Positions 1 to 8,427 are shown, counted from the stretch's first letter. The stretch is 64,000 bases of DNA from Azohydromonas australica DSM 1124 (GCF_000430725.1 NZ_AUMO01000031.1:1-64000), one strand, 5' to 3'. Notes: generated by a model not told the origin, from the letters alone. Translations and numbers: made by a program.

Positions 1-427
1 TGAAGGTCATGGTGGGCCAGGTCAGCCCGGCGGGCACCGTCTCCACGTTGCGGAACAGGCGCGGGAAGCGGCCGATCTCGCTGGCCTTGTCCTGCTCGCC
101 ACGCTCGACGATCAGGTCGTAGGTGTCCTGGCTGGCCAGGATCTGCTGCGGCTCGTAGGCCGAGGCACCCAGCACGCGCACGGCGTGGTAGTGCGTGAGC
201 ACGACGTACTTGATGGGCTTGTCCGTCACCTCGCGGATGCGGCGGATCACGTCAGCCGCCATCGCCGGCGTCGCCTGGGTGTCAGCGACCAGCACGGCGT
301 CGTCGCCGATGATGATCCCGGTGTTCGGGTCGCCTTCGGCCGTGTAGGCCCAGGCATGCTCGGACAGCTGCGTGAAGCTGACTTTTTTCTCTTCCAGGTC
401 GGCTTGGGAGGCGAAGGCTTTGCTCAT
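1..427 (-). CDS. Metallo-beta-lactamase-fold hydrolase, N-terminal part
   Basis: The gene begins at 427 on the minus strand and runs off the left edge, leaving about 142 residues. The translation starts MSKAFASQADLEEKK and contains the MBL-fold strand series (GIIIGDDAVLVADTQAT) followed by LTHYHAVRVLGASAY at about residues 78-92. Known MBL enzymes carry HxHxDH at this spot. Here the D-H pair reads V-R, so only two of the usual metal ligands are seen in this motif. The start fits a divergent arrangement with the IclR regulator to its right, which suggests that this regulator controls it. The substrate cannot be told from the sequence, and the C-terminal half lies outside the window. Confidence 0.8.
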   Translation of the reverse strand, partial: MSKAFASQADLEEKKVSFTQLSEHAWAYTAEGDPNTGIIIGDDAVLVADTQATPAMAADVIRRIREVTDKPIKYVVLTHYHAVRVLGASAYEPQQILASQDTYDLIVERGEQDKASEIGRFPRLFRNVETVPAGLTWPTMTF

Positions 428-452
428 GATCAATGTGGCGAACAGCTTCAAT

Positions 453-520
453 AATGTTTAACGACAGGATTGATCTTAGTCAGCTTGTTCGTTAATGTCT
501 AATCCGTTTTGTTAGAAAAA
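453..520. promoter_or_regulatory. Divergent promoter with candidate IclR operator
   Basis: This short AT-rich stretch lies between two divergent genes in a GC-rich background. It holds a perfect 7-bp inverted repeat, TTAACGA at 458-464 and TCGTTAA at 489-495, with centres about 31 bp (three helical turns) apart. That layout suits a dimeric or tetrameric IclR regulator that controls both the MBL-fold gene and itself. The role is inferred from position only. Confidence 0.45.
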
Positions 521-535
521 ACCCTGAGATCCACT

Positions 536-1330
536 GTGGACGACAGCATTTCCTCCGCGGCCGCGGAGCGCGGCTCGCGCGGCATTCAGAGCATCGAGGT
601 CGGCGGCCAGCTGCTGCTGGCATTGGCGCACCACGGGCGGCCGATGGCACTCAAAGACCTCGCGCGCGAAGCCGGCATGGCGCCGGCCAAGGCGCATCCG
701 TACCTGGTGAGCTTCGGCAAGCTGGGCCTGATCGAGCAGGACGCCGGCAGCGGCCGCTACGGGCTTGGGCCGCTGGCGATGCAGCTGGGCCTCATCAGCC
801 TGCAGCAGTTCGACCCGGTGCGGCTGGCCACGCCGATGATCGAGGAGCTGGCGCTGTCCACCGGCCACACCATGTCCATCGCGGTGTGGGGCAACCGCGG
901 CCCGACCATCGTGCGCGTGGCCGAGGCACCCAGCCCCGTGCACGTGGCCATGCGCCACGGCACGGTGATGAGCCTGCGCGGCACGGCCTCGGGCTGGCTC
1001 TTCGCCGCGCACCGCGCGCGCGAGGAGGTGCAGGCGGTGCTGGCGCAGGAAGCGGCCATAGGCGGCTTCGCCGGCACGCCGCTGGACGAGGCGGCCTTCG
1101 AGGAGAAGCTCGACGAGGTGCGCCGCCAGGGCATGGCACGCGTGGTGGACCAGGCCCTCCCCGGCGTGAGCGCGCTGGCCGCGCCGGTGTTCGACGGCAG
1201 CGGCGCGCTGCTGCTGAGCATCACCGGCATCGGCCCCAGCGCCACCTTCGACACGGCCTGGGACAGCCCGCTGGCCGGCGCGATCCGGCGCTGCGCGGCC
1301 TCGCTGTCGCGACGGCTCGGGGCAGCCTGA
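536..1330 (+). CDS. IclR-family transcriptional regulator
   Basis: The protein has about 264 residues and shows the IclR plan. An N-terminal winged helix (IQSIEVGGQLLLAL, then LKDLAREAGMAPAKAHPYL as the recognition region) is followed by an effector-binding domain with MRHGTVMSLRGTASGWLFAA and a C-terminal PVFDGSGALLLSITGIGP segment typical of the family. The reading frame is open from a TTG at 509. The GTG at 536 is preferred because a GAGAT ribosome site lies 7 bases before it, while the TTG overlaps the candidate operator. It is divergent from the MBL-fold gene and probably regulates it. The effector is unknown; IclR proteins often respond to small acids. Confidence 0.85.
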   Translation: MDDSISSAAAERGSRGIQSIEVGGQLLLALAHHGRPMALKDLAREAGMAPAKAHPYLVSFGKLGLIEQDAGSGRYGLGPLAMQLGLISLQQFDPVRLATPMIEELALSTGHTMSIAVWGNRGPTIVRVAEAPSPVHVAMRHGTVMSLRGTASGWLFAAHRAREEVQAVLAQEAAIGGFAGTPLDEAAFEEKLDEVRRQGMARVVDQALPGVSALAAPVFDGSGALLLSITGIGPSATFDTAWDSPLAGAIRRCAASLSRRLGAA

Positions 1331-1435
1331 GGCGGCGATGGCCCGCGTGCCTGCCCGGCCTAGAAGGCAGCGGCGGGCGGTAGGATTTCACGGCGCTAGT
1401 TCTTCGGAACGATGCCTGGCGGGGCGGACTACTCC

Positions 1436-1449
1436 TTGAGCAACGTCAA
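1436..1449. promoter_or_regulatory. Candidate FNR/NNR box
   Basis: The 14-bp sequence TTGAGCAACGTCAA matches the FNR consensus TTGAT-N4-ATCAA at eight of ten fixed positions with the correct spacing. It lies about 84 bases before the Crp/Fnr-family gene, which is followed by the anaerobic enzyme gene hemN. Oxygen- or NO-responsive control of the pair, possibly autoregulatory, is a reasonable inference. Confidence 0.5.
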
Positions 1450-1526
1450 TATCCTCCTTCCCGCCACAGCGGCCTGACCGTTCGAAGAATGGGCGGCAAG
1501 GCCCTTGGCGCGGACAGTCACGGCTC

Positions 1527-2219
1527 ATGAACCTGAGCCACTTCGACGTCCCCCGCTACCTCTCCGTGCTGCCGCTGTTCCAGAGCCGGTGTCCCGCCGA
1601 GCTGGACGAGTTGGCGCAAGCGTGCCAGGTGCGCCGCTACACGCGCGGCGAAGCCGTGTTCCGCAGCGGCGACAGCTGCGACGCGCTGCACGTCGTGGTC
1701 ACGGGCCAGGTCAAGCTGCACGCGATCTCTACCGCGGGCCAGGAGAAGGTGATCGAGCTTGTCGGCCCGGGCTGCGGCTTCGGCGAGTCGCTGGTGTTCG
1801 GCGGGCGGCCCAGTTCCTTCAATGCCACCGCGCTGGCCGACACGCTGGTGCTGAGCCTGCCCAAGGACGCGCTGCTGGCCGAGGTCAGCCGCGATCCGAC
1901 CTTCGCGCTGCGCATGCTCACCGACCTGTCGCACCGGGTGCAGAACCTGATGGACGACGTCGAGGCCTACTCCCTGCACAGCGGCACGCAGCGGGTGGTG
2001 AACTACCTGCTGCGCGGCCGGTCGCGCGACAGCGTGCGCGCCGCGGGCACGGTGTCGCTGCCGGTGAGCAAGGCCACCATCGCCTCGCGGCTGTCCATCA
2101 CGCCAGAGTACTTCTCGCGCGTGCTGGGCGAGCTGGAAGCCGGGCAGATGATCCAGGTGGACAAGCGCCACATTCACATCCTTGACGCGCAGCGGCTGGA
2201 ACGCCATCCGCTGCAGTGA
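1527..2219 (+). CDS. Crp/Fnr-family transcriptional regulator
   Basis: The protein is 230 residues long, normal for the family. The N-terminal cyclic-nucleotide-binding-like beta roll covers about residues 10-125 (GEAVFRSGDSCDALHVVVTGQVKL, GFGESLVFGGRPSSFNA). The C-terminal winged helix covers about 150-225 (VSLPVSKATIASRLSITPEYFSRVLGELEAGQMI). It has four cysteines but not the N-terminal cluster expected of a 4Fe-4S FNR, so it resembles the Dnr/NNR type more than FNR. The next gene, hemN, starts 27 bases after its stop, and a candidate FNR box lies upstream. A role in low-oxygen or nitrogen-oxide response is inferred from this context. Confidence 0.85.
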   Translation: MNLSHFDVPRYLSVLPLFQSRCPAELDELAQACQVRRYTRGEAVFRSGDSCDALHVVVTGQVKLHAISTAGQEKVIELVGPGCGFGESLVFGGRPSSFNATALADTLVLSLPKDALLAEVSRDPTFALRMLTDLSHRVQNLMDDVEAYSLHSGTQRVVNYLLRGRSRDSVRAAGTVSLPVSKATIASRLSITPEYFSRVLGELEAGQMIQVDKRHIHILDAQRLERHPLQ

Positions 2220-2245
2220 TCCTCTCTTCTCCTTCGCAGTACCCC

Positions 2246-3658
2246 ATGCCTTTCACCACCGAAGCGCTCACCACGGACGCCCGCACGCTGCTGAGCGAAG
2301 ACCTGCTGCGCAAGTTCGACACCCCGGGCCCGCGCTACACCTCGTACCCGACGGCCGACCGCTTCCACCACGGCTTCGGTCCGGCGCAGGCGCGCGCGGC
2401 CATCGAGCAGCTCGCACCGGGCAGCGCGGCGGCGCCGCTGTCGCTGTACGTGCACATCCCGTTCTGCGAGTCCATCTGCTACTACTGCGCCTGCAACAAG
2501 ATCATCACCAAGCACCACGAGCGCGCCGCCGAGTACCTCGACGCGCTGGAGACGGAGCTGGCACTGGTGCTGGAGCCGCTGGGCGCGGGACGGCCGGTGT
2601 CGCAGCTGCACTTCGGCGGCGGCTCGCCCACCTTCCTCTCGGACGCCGAGCTCGCCCGCGTCATGGACAGGCTGGCGCAGAGCTTTCGCTTCACGCCGGA
2701 CTCCGAGATTTCCATCGAGGTGGACCCGCGCACGGTCACGCCCGACCGGCTGGCACACCTGCGCGGCCTGGGCTTCAACCGGCTGAGCTTCGGCGTGCAG
2801 GATTTCGACCCCGACGTGCAACAGGCGGTGCACCGCGTGCAGTCCTTCGAGAGCGTGAAAGCGCTCATGGACAGCGCCCGGACGCTGGGCTTCACCTCGA
2901 TCAACGCCGACTTCATCTACGGGCTGCCGCGGCAGACCCCCGAGAGCTTCGCGCGCACGGTGCAGCAGATCGGCGAGCTGCGGCCGGACCGCATCGCGCT
3001 CTACGCCTACGCGCACCTGCCCGAGCGCTTCAAGCCGCAGCGCCGCATCAACGCCGAGGAGCTGCCCAGCCCGGCGCAGCGCATCGCCATGCTGGGCGAC
3101 GCCATCAATGGGCTGCTGGCGCGCGGCTTCGAGCACATCGGCATGGACCACTTCGCGCTGCCGGACGACCCGCTGGCTGTGGCGCGCCGGGAGGGAAAGC
3201 TGCACCGCAACTTCCAGGGCTACAGCACGCAGCCGGACTGCGACTTGGTGGCACTGGGCGTGTCGGCCATCGGGCGCATCGGCGGCAGCTTCTACCAGAA
3301 CGCCAAGACGCTGCCCGAGTACCACCAAAGCCTGGCGCGGCGCGAGCTGCCCGTGGTGCGTGGGTATGCACTGGACGGCGACGACCTGCTGCGGCGCGAC
3401 GTGATCATGGCGCTGATGTGCCAGGGCCGCCTGGAGTTCGACAACGTGGAGCGCGCCCACGGCATCCGCATGCGCGAGTACTTCGGCCGCGAGCTGGAAG
3501 CGCTGAAGCCGCTGGCGCAGTCGGGGCTGGTGCTACTTGAAGACAAGGCCGTCGACGTGACGCGCGCGGGCTGGTACCTGGTGCGTGCCATCGCGATGGT
3601 GTTCGACCGCCACCTGCAGGCCTCCGGAAACCGGCAGCGCTTCTCCAAGGTGGTGTAG
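2246..3658 (+). CDS. hemN: Oxygen-independent coproporphyrinogen III dehydrogenase
   Basis: HemN is a radical-SAM enzyme that decarboxylates coproporphyrinogen III to protoporphyrinogen IX without oxygen during haem synthesis in the cytoplasm. The 470-residue protein carries the signature CX3CX2CXC (C74, C78, C81, C83 in FCESICYYCAC), preceded by the conserved YVHIPF. It also has HFGGGSPTFLS, SIEVDPRTV, and a HemN C-terminal region with YFGRELEAL. The ATG at 2246 is preferred; the open frame extends 30 bases upstream to a GTG that overlaps the regulator stop. It follows the Crp/Fnr gene directly, which fits anaerobic control. The length is normal and no key residue is missing. Confidence 0.95.
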   Translation: MPFTTEALTTDARTLLSEDLLRKFDTPGPRYTSYPTADRFHHGFGPAQARAAIEQLAPGSAAAPLSLYVHIPFCESICYYCACNKIITKHHERAAEYLDALETELALVLEPLGAGRPVSQLHFGGGSPTFLSDAELARVMDRLAQSFRFTPDSEISIEVDPRTVTPDRLAHLRGLGFNRLSFGVQDFDPDVQQAVHRVQSFESVKALMDSARTLGFTSINADFIYGLPRQTPESFARTVQQIGELRPDRIALYAYAHLPERFKPQRRINAEELPSPAQRIAMLGDAINGLLARGFEHIGMDHFALPDDPLAVARREGKLHRNFQGYSTQPDCDLVALGVSAIGRIGGSFYQNAKTLPEYHQSLARRELPVVRGYALDGDDLLRRDVIMALMCQGRLEFDNVERAHGIRMREYFGRELEALKPLAQSGLVLLEDKAVDVTRAGWYLVRAIAMVFDRHLQASGNRQRFSKVV

Positions 3659-3848
3659 CCGGGCGAGCTTGGGCGGCCTCTTTGAGGCCGCATGCCACAT
3701 CACCACCCGCTCGGGACCTGTGACGGGGCTGCGTCCTATAACCCCTTCATTTCTGCCCGAACCTTGACTCGCTCATCCAAAAAATTCGGGTTAAGCGCGT
3801 CCTGATTACTCCTATTATCGTGCCGCTTCAATAAATGGGATATCTGGG

Positions 3849-5948
3849 GTGGGCGCGACAGAGAACGGTTCGAAAACGGCGCAAGTCCTTGACCCCGCGG
3901 CACCTGGGCGGCGCCGCGGACGGCCGCGTGGTGTACGCACGCGCGTGCTGCGCGAGGGCCAGGCACTGGGGCGGCACCACTTCGCCTTCCTGCGCAGCTG
4001 GCTGCAGGGCCTGGATCTGCGGCAGGCCTGGGAGCGCTACCTGGGCTTCGGTGAGCTGAGCGCGGACCGGCGCCACATCGAGAAGCAGCGGGCTGCCCTG
4101 CTGCAGCAGGTGCTGCGCGAAGGACACGCGCTGAACATGGGGCTGGGCGAGGAACAGCGCATCACGGTCGAGCTGCTGTTGCTGGCGCAGCCGCCGGCTG
4201 GACCGGGCACGGTCGCCCTGCCCGACCTGGACGAGTTCATCGACAGCCAGGGACTGGACCGCGAGGCGCACTCCGAGGCGGAGCTGCTGCGCGAGTACCG
4301 CGACTTCTACGGGCTGGACCACGTTCAGACCCTGGAGGCGGATGAACGGCCATCGGGCCTTGTCCGGGAAGCAGATCCCTTGCGTGCCCTGCGCCGCGTG
4401 GAGGCGCTGCTGGCACGGCGCCCTGCCCCTTCCGATCCACTGTCGCTGTGGCTGTCGCTGGCGCTGACGGAGCGCCTGAAGGCGGCCGGCATGGGAACGC
4501 TGGACGCGCTGGTCCGGACCGTCAATGCCCATGGCGCCAACTGGTGGCGCCGCGTGCAGGGCCTGGGACAGGCACGTGCCGCGTCGCTGACCGCCTGGCT
4601 GCTGCCGCTGAGCCGGGAGTGGGAAGAGCCCTTGCGCGAAGAAGCCATCGCGCCTCCTCAGCGCCATGCGGTTTGGCGTACCACAGTGCTGCGTTCGGTG
4701 GCGGTACCGCCGCGCTTCGCGCTCCTGCCGCTGGAACAGCTCGCAGTGCCGCCGCGGCTGGCCGGCGGCCCGGGAGCGCCGGGCCTGTTCGCAACACGCA
4801 TGCCGAACCATCTGGGTGCCCAGGACGACCGCCAGGCGATCGAGGCCTGGCTGGAGCAGTACCGTGACAAGCCCGCAACGCTGCGGGCCTACCGCAAGGA
4901 GGTGGAACGCTTCTACCTCTGGTGCCTGCTGGAGCGGGACAAGCCGCTCTCCTCGATCGACAGCCGGGATGCGCAGGCCTACCGGGAGTTCATCCGCCAG
5001 CCGCCGCCGCAATGGTGCTGCGCCGCCGTGGTGGCACGCGATGACCCGGCTTGGCGTCCGTTCCGCGGGCCGCTGCAGTCCGGCTCCCAGCGGCAGGCGC
5101 TGGTGGTGGTGCAGGCGCTGTTTGACGGGCTGCGCGACGCCAACTACCTGGTGGGCAACCCACTGCGGGCGGTCAGCAAGAAGGCAGCACTGGCAGGGGC
5201 GCGCATCGACATCGAGCGCTCGTTCACGGAAACAGAGTGGCGTTTCATCCGGCACCGGCTCGACGCGGAGGAAACCTCGGCCCGCACGCGGAGCGGCGTG
5301 CCGGCCGGTGCCGAGCAGCGCCGCCTGCGCCTAGTGCTGGAGCTGTTGACGGGTACGGGATTGCGGCTGGCGGAACTCGCGGTAGCGACCATGGCCTCGG
5401 TGCGCCGCGTGCGGCTGGACGGCGAGGGCATCGACGCCACCGTCCTGCAGGTGCATGGCAAAGGCGGCAAGCCGCGCGAGGTGCCGCTGGCGGACGACCT
5501 GGCCGCGCTCGTGTCGGCGCATCACGCCGACGCCGAGGCGCTGGGGGAACTGCCCTCGCCCGCGCCGCTGGTGTGCACCCTGGCGGAGGCACCGCCGCGC
5601 TGGAGCGCTGCCGCCGACGGCAGCCTGTCCCTGCAACGCGCCACCCCGACGGGCCGCGCGCTGGGAGCCAGCGGCCTGTACCGCATGCTCAAGCGCTTCT
5701 TCCACCGCATCGCCGATAGCGCCCACGCGGTGGACGGCCTGGACGCCGCACGGCTGCGGGCCGCCTCCACGCACTGGTTGCGCCACACCTTTGCCCGCCA
5801 GGGCGCGGCAGCGCAAATCCCCGTAGAAGTGCTGCAGCAGGCGCTGGGGCACGCCAGCATCGCGACCACGACGATCTACCTGGGCACCGAGCGGGCGCGC
5901 ATGGTGCGCGAGTTCGAGAAGCTGCAGCAGCGGCGCGGCAAGGGCTGA
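3849..5948 (+). CDS. Large tyrosine recombinase linked to the replicon
   Basis: The protein has 699 residues, about twice a typical phage integrase. The C-terminal half is a clear tyrosine recombinase. It has a SAM-like DNA-binding domain at about residues 330-420 (AIEAWLEQYRDKPATLRAYR), then the catalytic domain with the first arginine in LLTGTGLRLAELA, a lysine in VHGKGGKPREVPL, the H-x-x-R box in THWLRHTFA, and the C-terminal HASIATTTIYLG carrying the nucleophile tyrosine. The N-terminal half (about 1-310) has no fold I recognise. The start is a GTG at 3849. It sits beside four parS-like palindromes, parAB and rep. In related bacteria such recombinases are found beside chromid partition genes, so dimer resolution or replicon stability is a plausible role. 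Confidence 0.85.
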   Translation: MGATENGSKTAQVLDPAAPGRRRGRPRGVRTRVLREGQALGRHHFAFLRSWLQGLDLRQAWERYLGFGELSADRRHIEKQRAALLQQVLREGHALNMGLGEEQRITVELLLLAQPPAGPGTVALPDLDEFIDSQGLDREAHSEAELLREYRDFYGLDHVQTLEADERPSGLVREADPLRALRRVEALLARRPAPSDPLSLWLSLALTERLKAAGMGTLDALVRTVNAHGANWWRRVQGLGQARAASLTAWLLPLSREWEEPLREEAIAPPQRHAVWRTTVLRSVAVPPRFALLPLEQLAVPPRLAGGPGAPGLFATRMPNHLGAQDDRQAIEAWLEQYRDKPATLRAYRKEVERFYLWCLLERDKPLSSIDSRDAQAYREFIRQPPPQWCCAAVVARDDPAWRPFRGPLQSGSQRQALVVVQALFDGLRDANYLVGNPLRAVSKKAALAGARIDIERSFTETEWRFIRHRLDAEETSARTRSGVPAGAEQRRLRLVLELLTGTGLRLAELAVATMASVRRVRLDGEGIDATVLQVHGKGGKPREVPLADDLAALVSAHHADAEALGELPSPAPLVCTLAEAPPRWSAAADGSLSLQRATPTGRALGASGLYRMLKRFFHRIADSAHAVDGLDAARLRAASTHWLRHTFARQGAAAQIPVEVLQQALGHASIATTTIYLGTERARMVREFEKLQQRRGKG

Positions 5949-5987
5949 GCAAACTGCGGGGCTGCCGAGAGGTGGCCGGCAGTGGAG

Positions 5988-6006
5988 GTGTTCTACGGTA
6001 GAACAT
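5988..6006. repeat. parS-like palindrome 1
   Basis: The site GTGTTCTACGGTAGAACAT is a 17-bp odd palindrome inside a 19-bp window. It differs from the other three copies only in the last base. It begins 40 bases after the recombinase stop codon. Its form (GTTC-rich arms, near the 3' end of parB) matches ParB centromere sites on secondary replicons. Confidence 0.7.
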
Positions 6007-6022
6007 CCGGGACGGCCGTACT

Positions 6023-6059
6023 GCTTGAGGCGTGAGCGCTTGCCTCAAGCAACGCTCAC
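6023..6059. other. Two interlocked inverted repeats (possible pseudoknot)
   Basis: GCTTGAGGC at 6023-6031 pairs perfectly with GCCTCAAGC at 6042-6050. Inside the loop of that stem, GTGAGCG at 6032-6038 pairs with CGCTCAC at 6053-6059, beyond the first stem. The two stems therefore interlock in pseudoknot or mutually exclusive order. The element lies between candidate parS sites 1 and 2. Whether it acts as DNA (cruciform, protein site) or as the 3' RNA end of the recombinase transcript is unknown. Confidence 0.5.
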
Positions 6060-6120
6060 CAAGCGTTTTCCCCCAGCTTGGATGCTTGATGCCGTTCATG
6101 CGGCGAGGCCTGCGCGGGGG

Positions 6121-6139
6121 GTGTTCTACCGTAGAACAC
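6121..6139. repeat. parS-like palindrome 2
   Basis: The site GTGTTCTACCGTAGAACAC is a perfect 19-bp odd palindrome, read on the opposite strand relative to copies 1, 3 and 4 as judged from its central C. It is a candidate binding site for the ParB encoded at 7386-8414. Confidence 0.75.
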
Positions 6140-7209
6140 CCTCTCCGCTCGGGAAGCCTGCCGGTCTTCCCGAGAGGCCTGACCAGGCTGTGCTGCCCTC
6201 ACCCGCTGCGGGCCCTACATCCCCGGCCAAGGCACCCTTTGCCCGCTCCGTCGTGCTTGCGCAAGCCGGTCGGTGCGCGGTCGTTCTCACATGGCATCGT
6301 GCAAGCAGGCCCGCCTTGCACCCCGGTTCGCCGCCAAGGTGAAAGCCGGAAGCCACGATGATGCAGACGAGTCAGCACGCCTCCTGCTCCTTCCTGGATG
6401 CGCCGTTCATGCCACCGCTTCGACAGGATTGAGTTCGGGCCTGCGAAGACACGGGGCTGCCACGCTGGTTCGGATGGCCGCTCGCCCGGGAAGGATGGGG
6501 ATCCCAGGAACTCTTCAGACACGCTGTGCCATTCCGGGCTGAGCCCGCGCACAAGCTTGGAAGAACATGGCGAACGTGCCAACGGCGACACCCAACGCCC
6601 ACCCTTTGGCTGGCCCGGCGTGAATGGACAGGGGCTCGCCGGCTGATGGGTGGAGATCCGCACCGCCTGTCCTGCGCGCTTCGCGTGGCTCCCGGCACTG
6701 GAAACGACCCTCCGCCCTTGCTGCAAATCCAGGGTTCTACTTGCCGCCGGCGGCATGCCGTCGCTCTCCCGGCCACTACGGCGTCAGCCGCCCCTTGCCT
6801 GCGAAGCCAAAGAGATCGCTGTAGCACGCCGCGCTGCTGGTCGGCTCTCTTGGAACCGTCCGGCTGGCCGCCCTCTGGAGACGGTTTCTGGATAGGGACA
6901 GGGGTACGAGTCGAAGCACGCAAGCCAAGCCGTCCACGGCCAAGCGGTTGGTGGGCCACCGACCTTCGGGGTGGCTCCACCGGTGCACGAACCACCCTCA
7001 GCCCAGCCGCTCTCTCGCTGTCACGGGCGAGGGGACGGTTGCACCCATGCTTCGACTGCAGACCCTGGTTCATCCAGGTTCACACGACGCATTCCGCACT
7101 TCGGCGGCTGCTTGCAACGCAGGACCCTGTGCCACGGCAAGCCCATGAAGCCACCACCTGTCCAATGCGCTCGCCGCATGCCAACTTTGGGTGCCGGCCG
7201 TTCCGGCTG
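6140..7209. other. Gene-free stretch between parS-like pairs
   Basis: About 1.07 kb without a convincing gene. Several frames stay open, the longest crossing 6526-7524, but they show no recognisable domain, run into the parS-like sites and the antisense strand of parB, and have composition unlike the neighbouring genes. The GC content appears lower than in the flanking genes. It may be a centromere spacer or decayed DNA. I see no RNA gene and no repeat besides the bordering palindromes. Confidence 0.5.
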
Positions 7210-7228
7210 GTGTTCTACGGTAGAACAC
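7210..7228. repeat. parS-like palindrome 3
   Basis: The site GTGTTCTACGGTAGAACAC is a perfect 19-bp odd palindrome. It lies 65 bases from copy 4, centre to centre 84 bp (about eight helical turns), on the parB side of the gene-free stretch. Confidence 0.75.
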
Positions 7229-7293
7229 CCTGGCCCACGAACCAGCAAAGCGGTCCACAGCCAGCCGGCGCCCTGCCTCGACCGCAACCCGAG

Positions 7294-7312
7294 GTGTTCT
7301 ACGGTAGAACAC
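7294..7312. repeat. parS-like palindrome 4
   Basis: The site GTGTTCTACGGTAGAACAC is identical to copy 3 and ends 73 bases beyond the parB stop codon. Copies immediately downstream of parB are the usual position of plasmid-type centromeres. Confidence 0.75.
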
Positions 7313-7385
7313 CTGCCTCAAACAAAAGGGGCCCGCAGGCCCCTCTTGGAAAACGACTGCGCCCGCCATGGGCGTGGCGCGTGCC

Positions 7386-8414
7386 TCAATCGAAGAACTT
7401 CGCCAGCAACTCCTGCAGCCGCTTCTCCTTGTCCGGCGTCAGCGCGCCGGCCTTGAAGCGCAGCGTCATGTTGCCTTGTGCGTCCTTGTCGCAAGAGCCC
7501 ACCACCTTGCCGCCCTGCGTGTAGCGCATCTGCCGGGAGAGGCTGGCATTGCCATCCTGCGCCGTGAGCCGGGCCAGCACCTCTCGTGCCCCTGGCCGCG
7601 GTGACTGGGCGGCCAGCGTGCGAGCGCGTTCGATCACGCCCGCCTCGTCCCGCTCCAGCGCGGCCTTGAGCGGCGCGACGAAGCGGAACTGCAGATCCAG
7701 CGGCGACGCGAAGGCCTGCACCACCGCGTCCGGCAGCGCCGCGATCTGCAGCGCCGTGCTGACGTTGCCGGGCTGCATGCCGATGGACGCGGCCAGCTGC
7801 CGCAGCGACGGGAACAGCCCGGCGTCCAGCGCGCGCCGGTACATCATTCCTTGCTCCCAGGCCGAGAGGTCCTTGCGGCCGCGGTTCTCGCGCTCCATCT
7901 CCACGAACAGCGCACGGTCCTCGATGTTGTCCACCAGGCACAGCACCGGCAGGCCCAGCTGCCGGCAGGCTTCAAGCCGGCGGTGGCCGTACACCACCTC
8001 GAAGCTGCCCGCCGGCTCGGCCACCGGGCGCACCTTGATCGGCTGCACGTTGCTGCCCGCGTCCGCCACCTCGGCCTTGAGCTTGTCGAACAGCGGCGTA
8101 TTGAAATTGAGCTCGTGCCGGTTGGCCCAGCGGCTGGGGCGGATCAGCGCTGGGTCGATCAGCCGCGAGGCCTTGGCGCCGTCCCACTGCCGCAACTCGT
8201 TGAGCGCCTCGTCCAGTCGGCCCTGCAGCGCCTCGGCCTGGCGGGCCTTGGCCTGCAGCACCTCGTTCTCACGCAACAGGTCGGAGCGCGCCTCGTTGGC
8301 GAACGCCATCATCGCGCCTGGCGCGGTCTTGGGCCGCGCGGGCACCTCAGCGTCCGAGGCCAGGCCGGGGAGGTTGCTGAAGTCGAGCTTGGCGGCCTTG
8401 TTCTTGAGACTCAT
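7386..8414 (-). CDS. parB: ParB centromere-binding partition protein
   Basis: The protein has 342 residues. It shows a ParB N-terminal nuclease-like (CTPase) fold with the ligand-binding patch EVVYGHRRLEACRQL at about residues 140-154 and the box ENRGRKDLSAWEQGMMYRRAL, then an HTH region (FPSLRQLAASIGMQPGNVSTALQIA). The N-terminal part includes a probable coiled-coil segment (about 45-75) that may hold the ParA-contact region. ParB binds parS and loads a partition complex that ParA moves. It follows parA by 13 bases on the same strand, so they form one operon. The likely targets are the 19-bp palindromes just downstream. Confidence 0.92.
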   Translation of the reverse strand: MSLKNKAAKLDFSNLPGLASDAEVPARPKTAPGAMMAFANEARSDLLRENEVLQAKARQAEALQGRLDEALNELRQWDGAKASRLIDPALIRPSRWANRHELNFNTPLFDKLKAEVADAGSNVQPIKVRPVAEPAGSFEVVYGHRRLEACRQLGLPVLCLVDNIEDRALFVEMERENRGRKDLSAWEQGMMYRRALDAGLFPSLRQLAASIGMQPGNVSTALQIAALPDAVVQAFASPLDLQFRFVAPLKAALERDEAGVIERARTLAAQSPRPGAREVLARLTAQDGNASLSRQMRYTQGGKVVGSCDKDAQGNMTLRFKAGALTPDKEKRLQELLAKFFD

Positions 8415-8427
8415 GGTTCAGCCTTCC

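Noticed and set aside
2174..3460. 428-residue minus-strand frame
   Set aside because: Antisense of hemN, rich in His/Val/Gln/Arg as mirrors of GC-rich genes are; no motif.
6526..7524. 332-residue open frame on the plus strand
   Set aside because: It crosses two parS-like palindromes and the 3' end of parB on the other strand, has no domain and poor codon pattern; high GC keeps such frames open.
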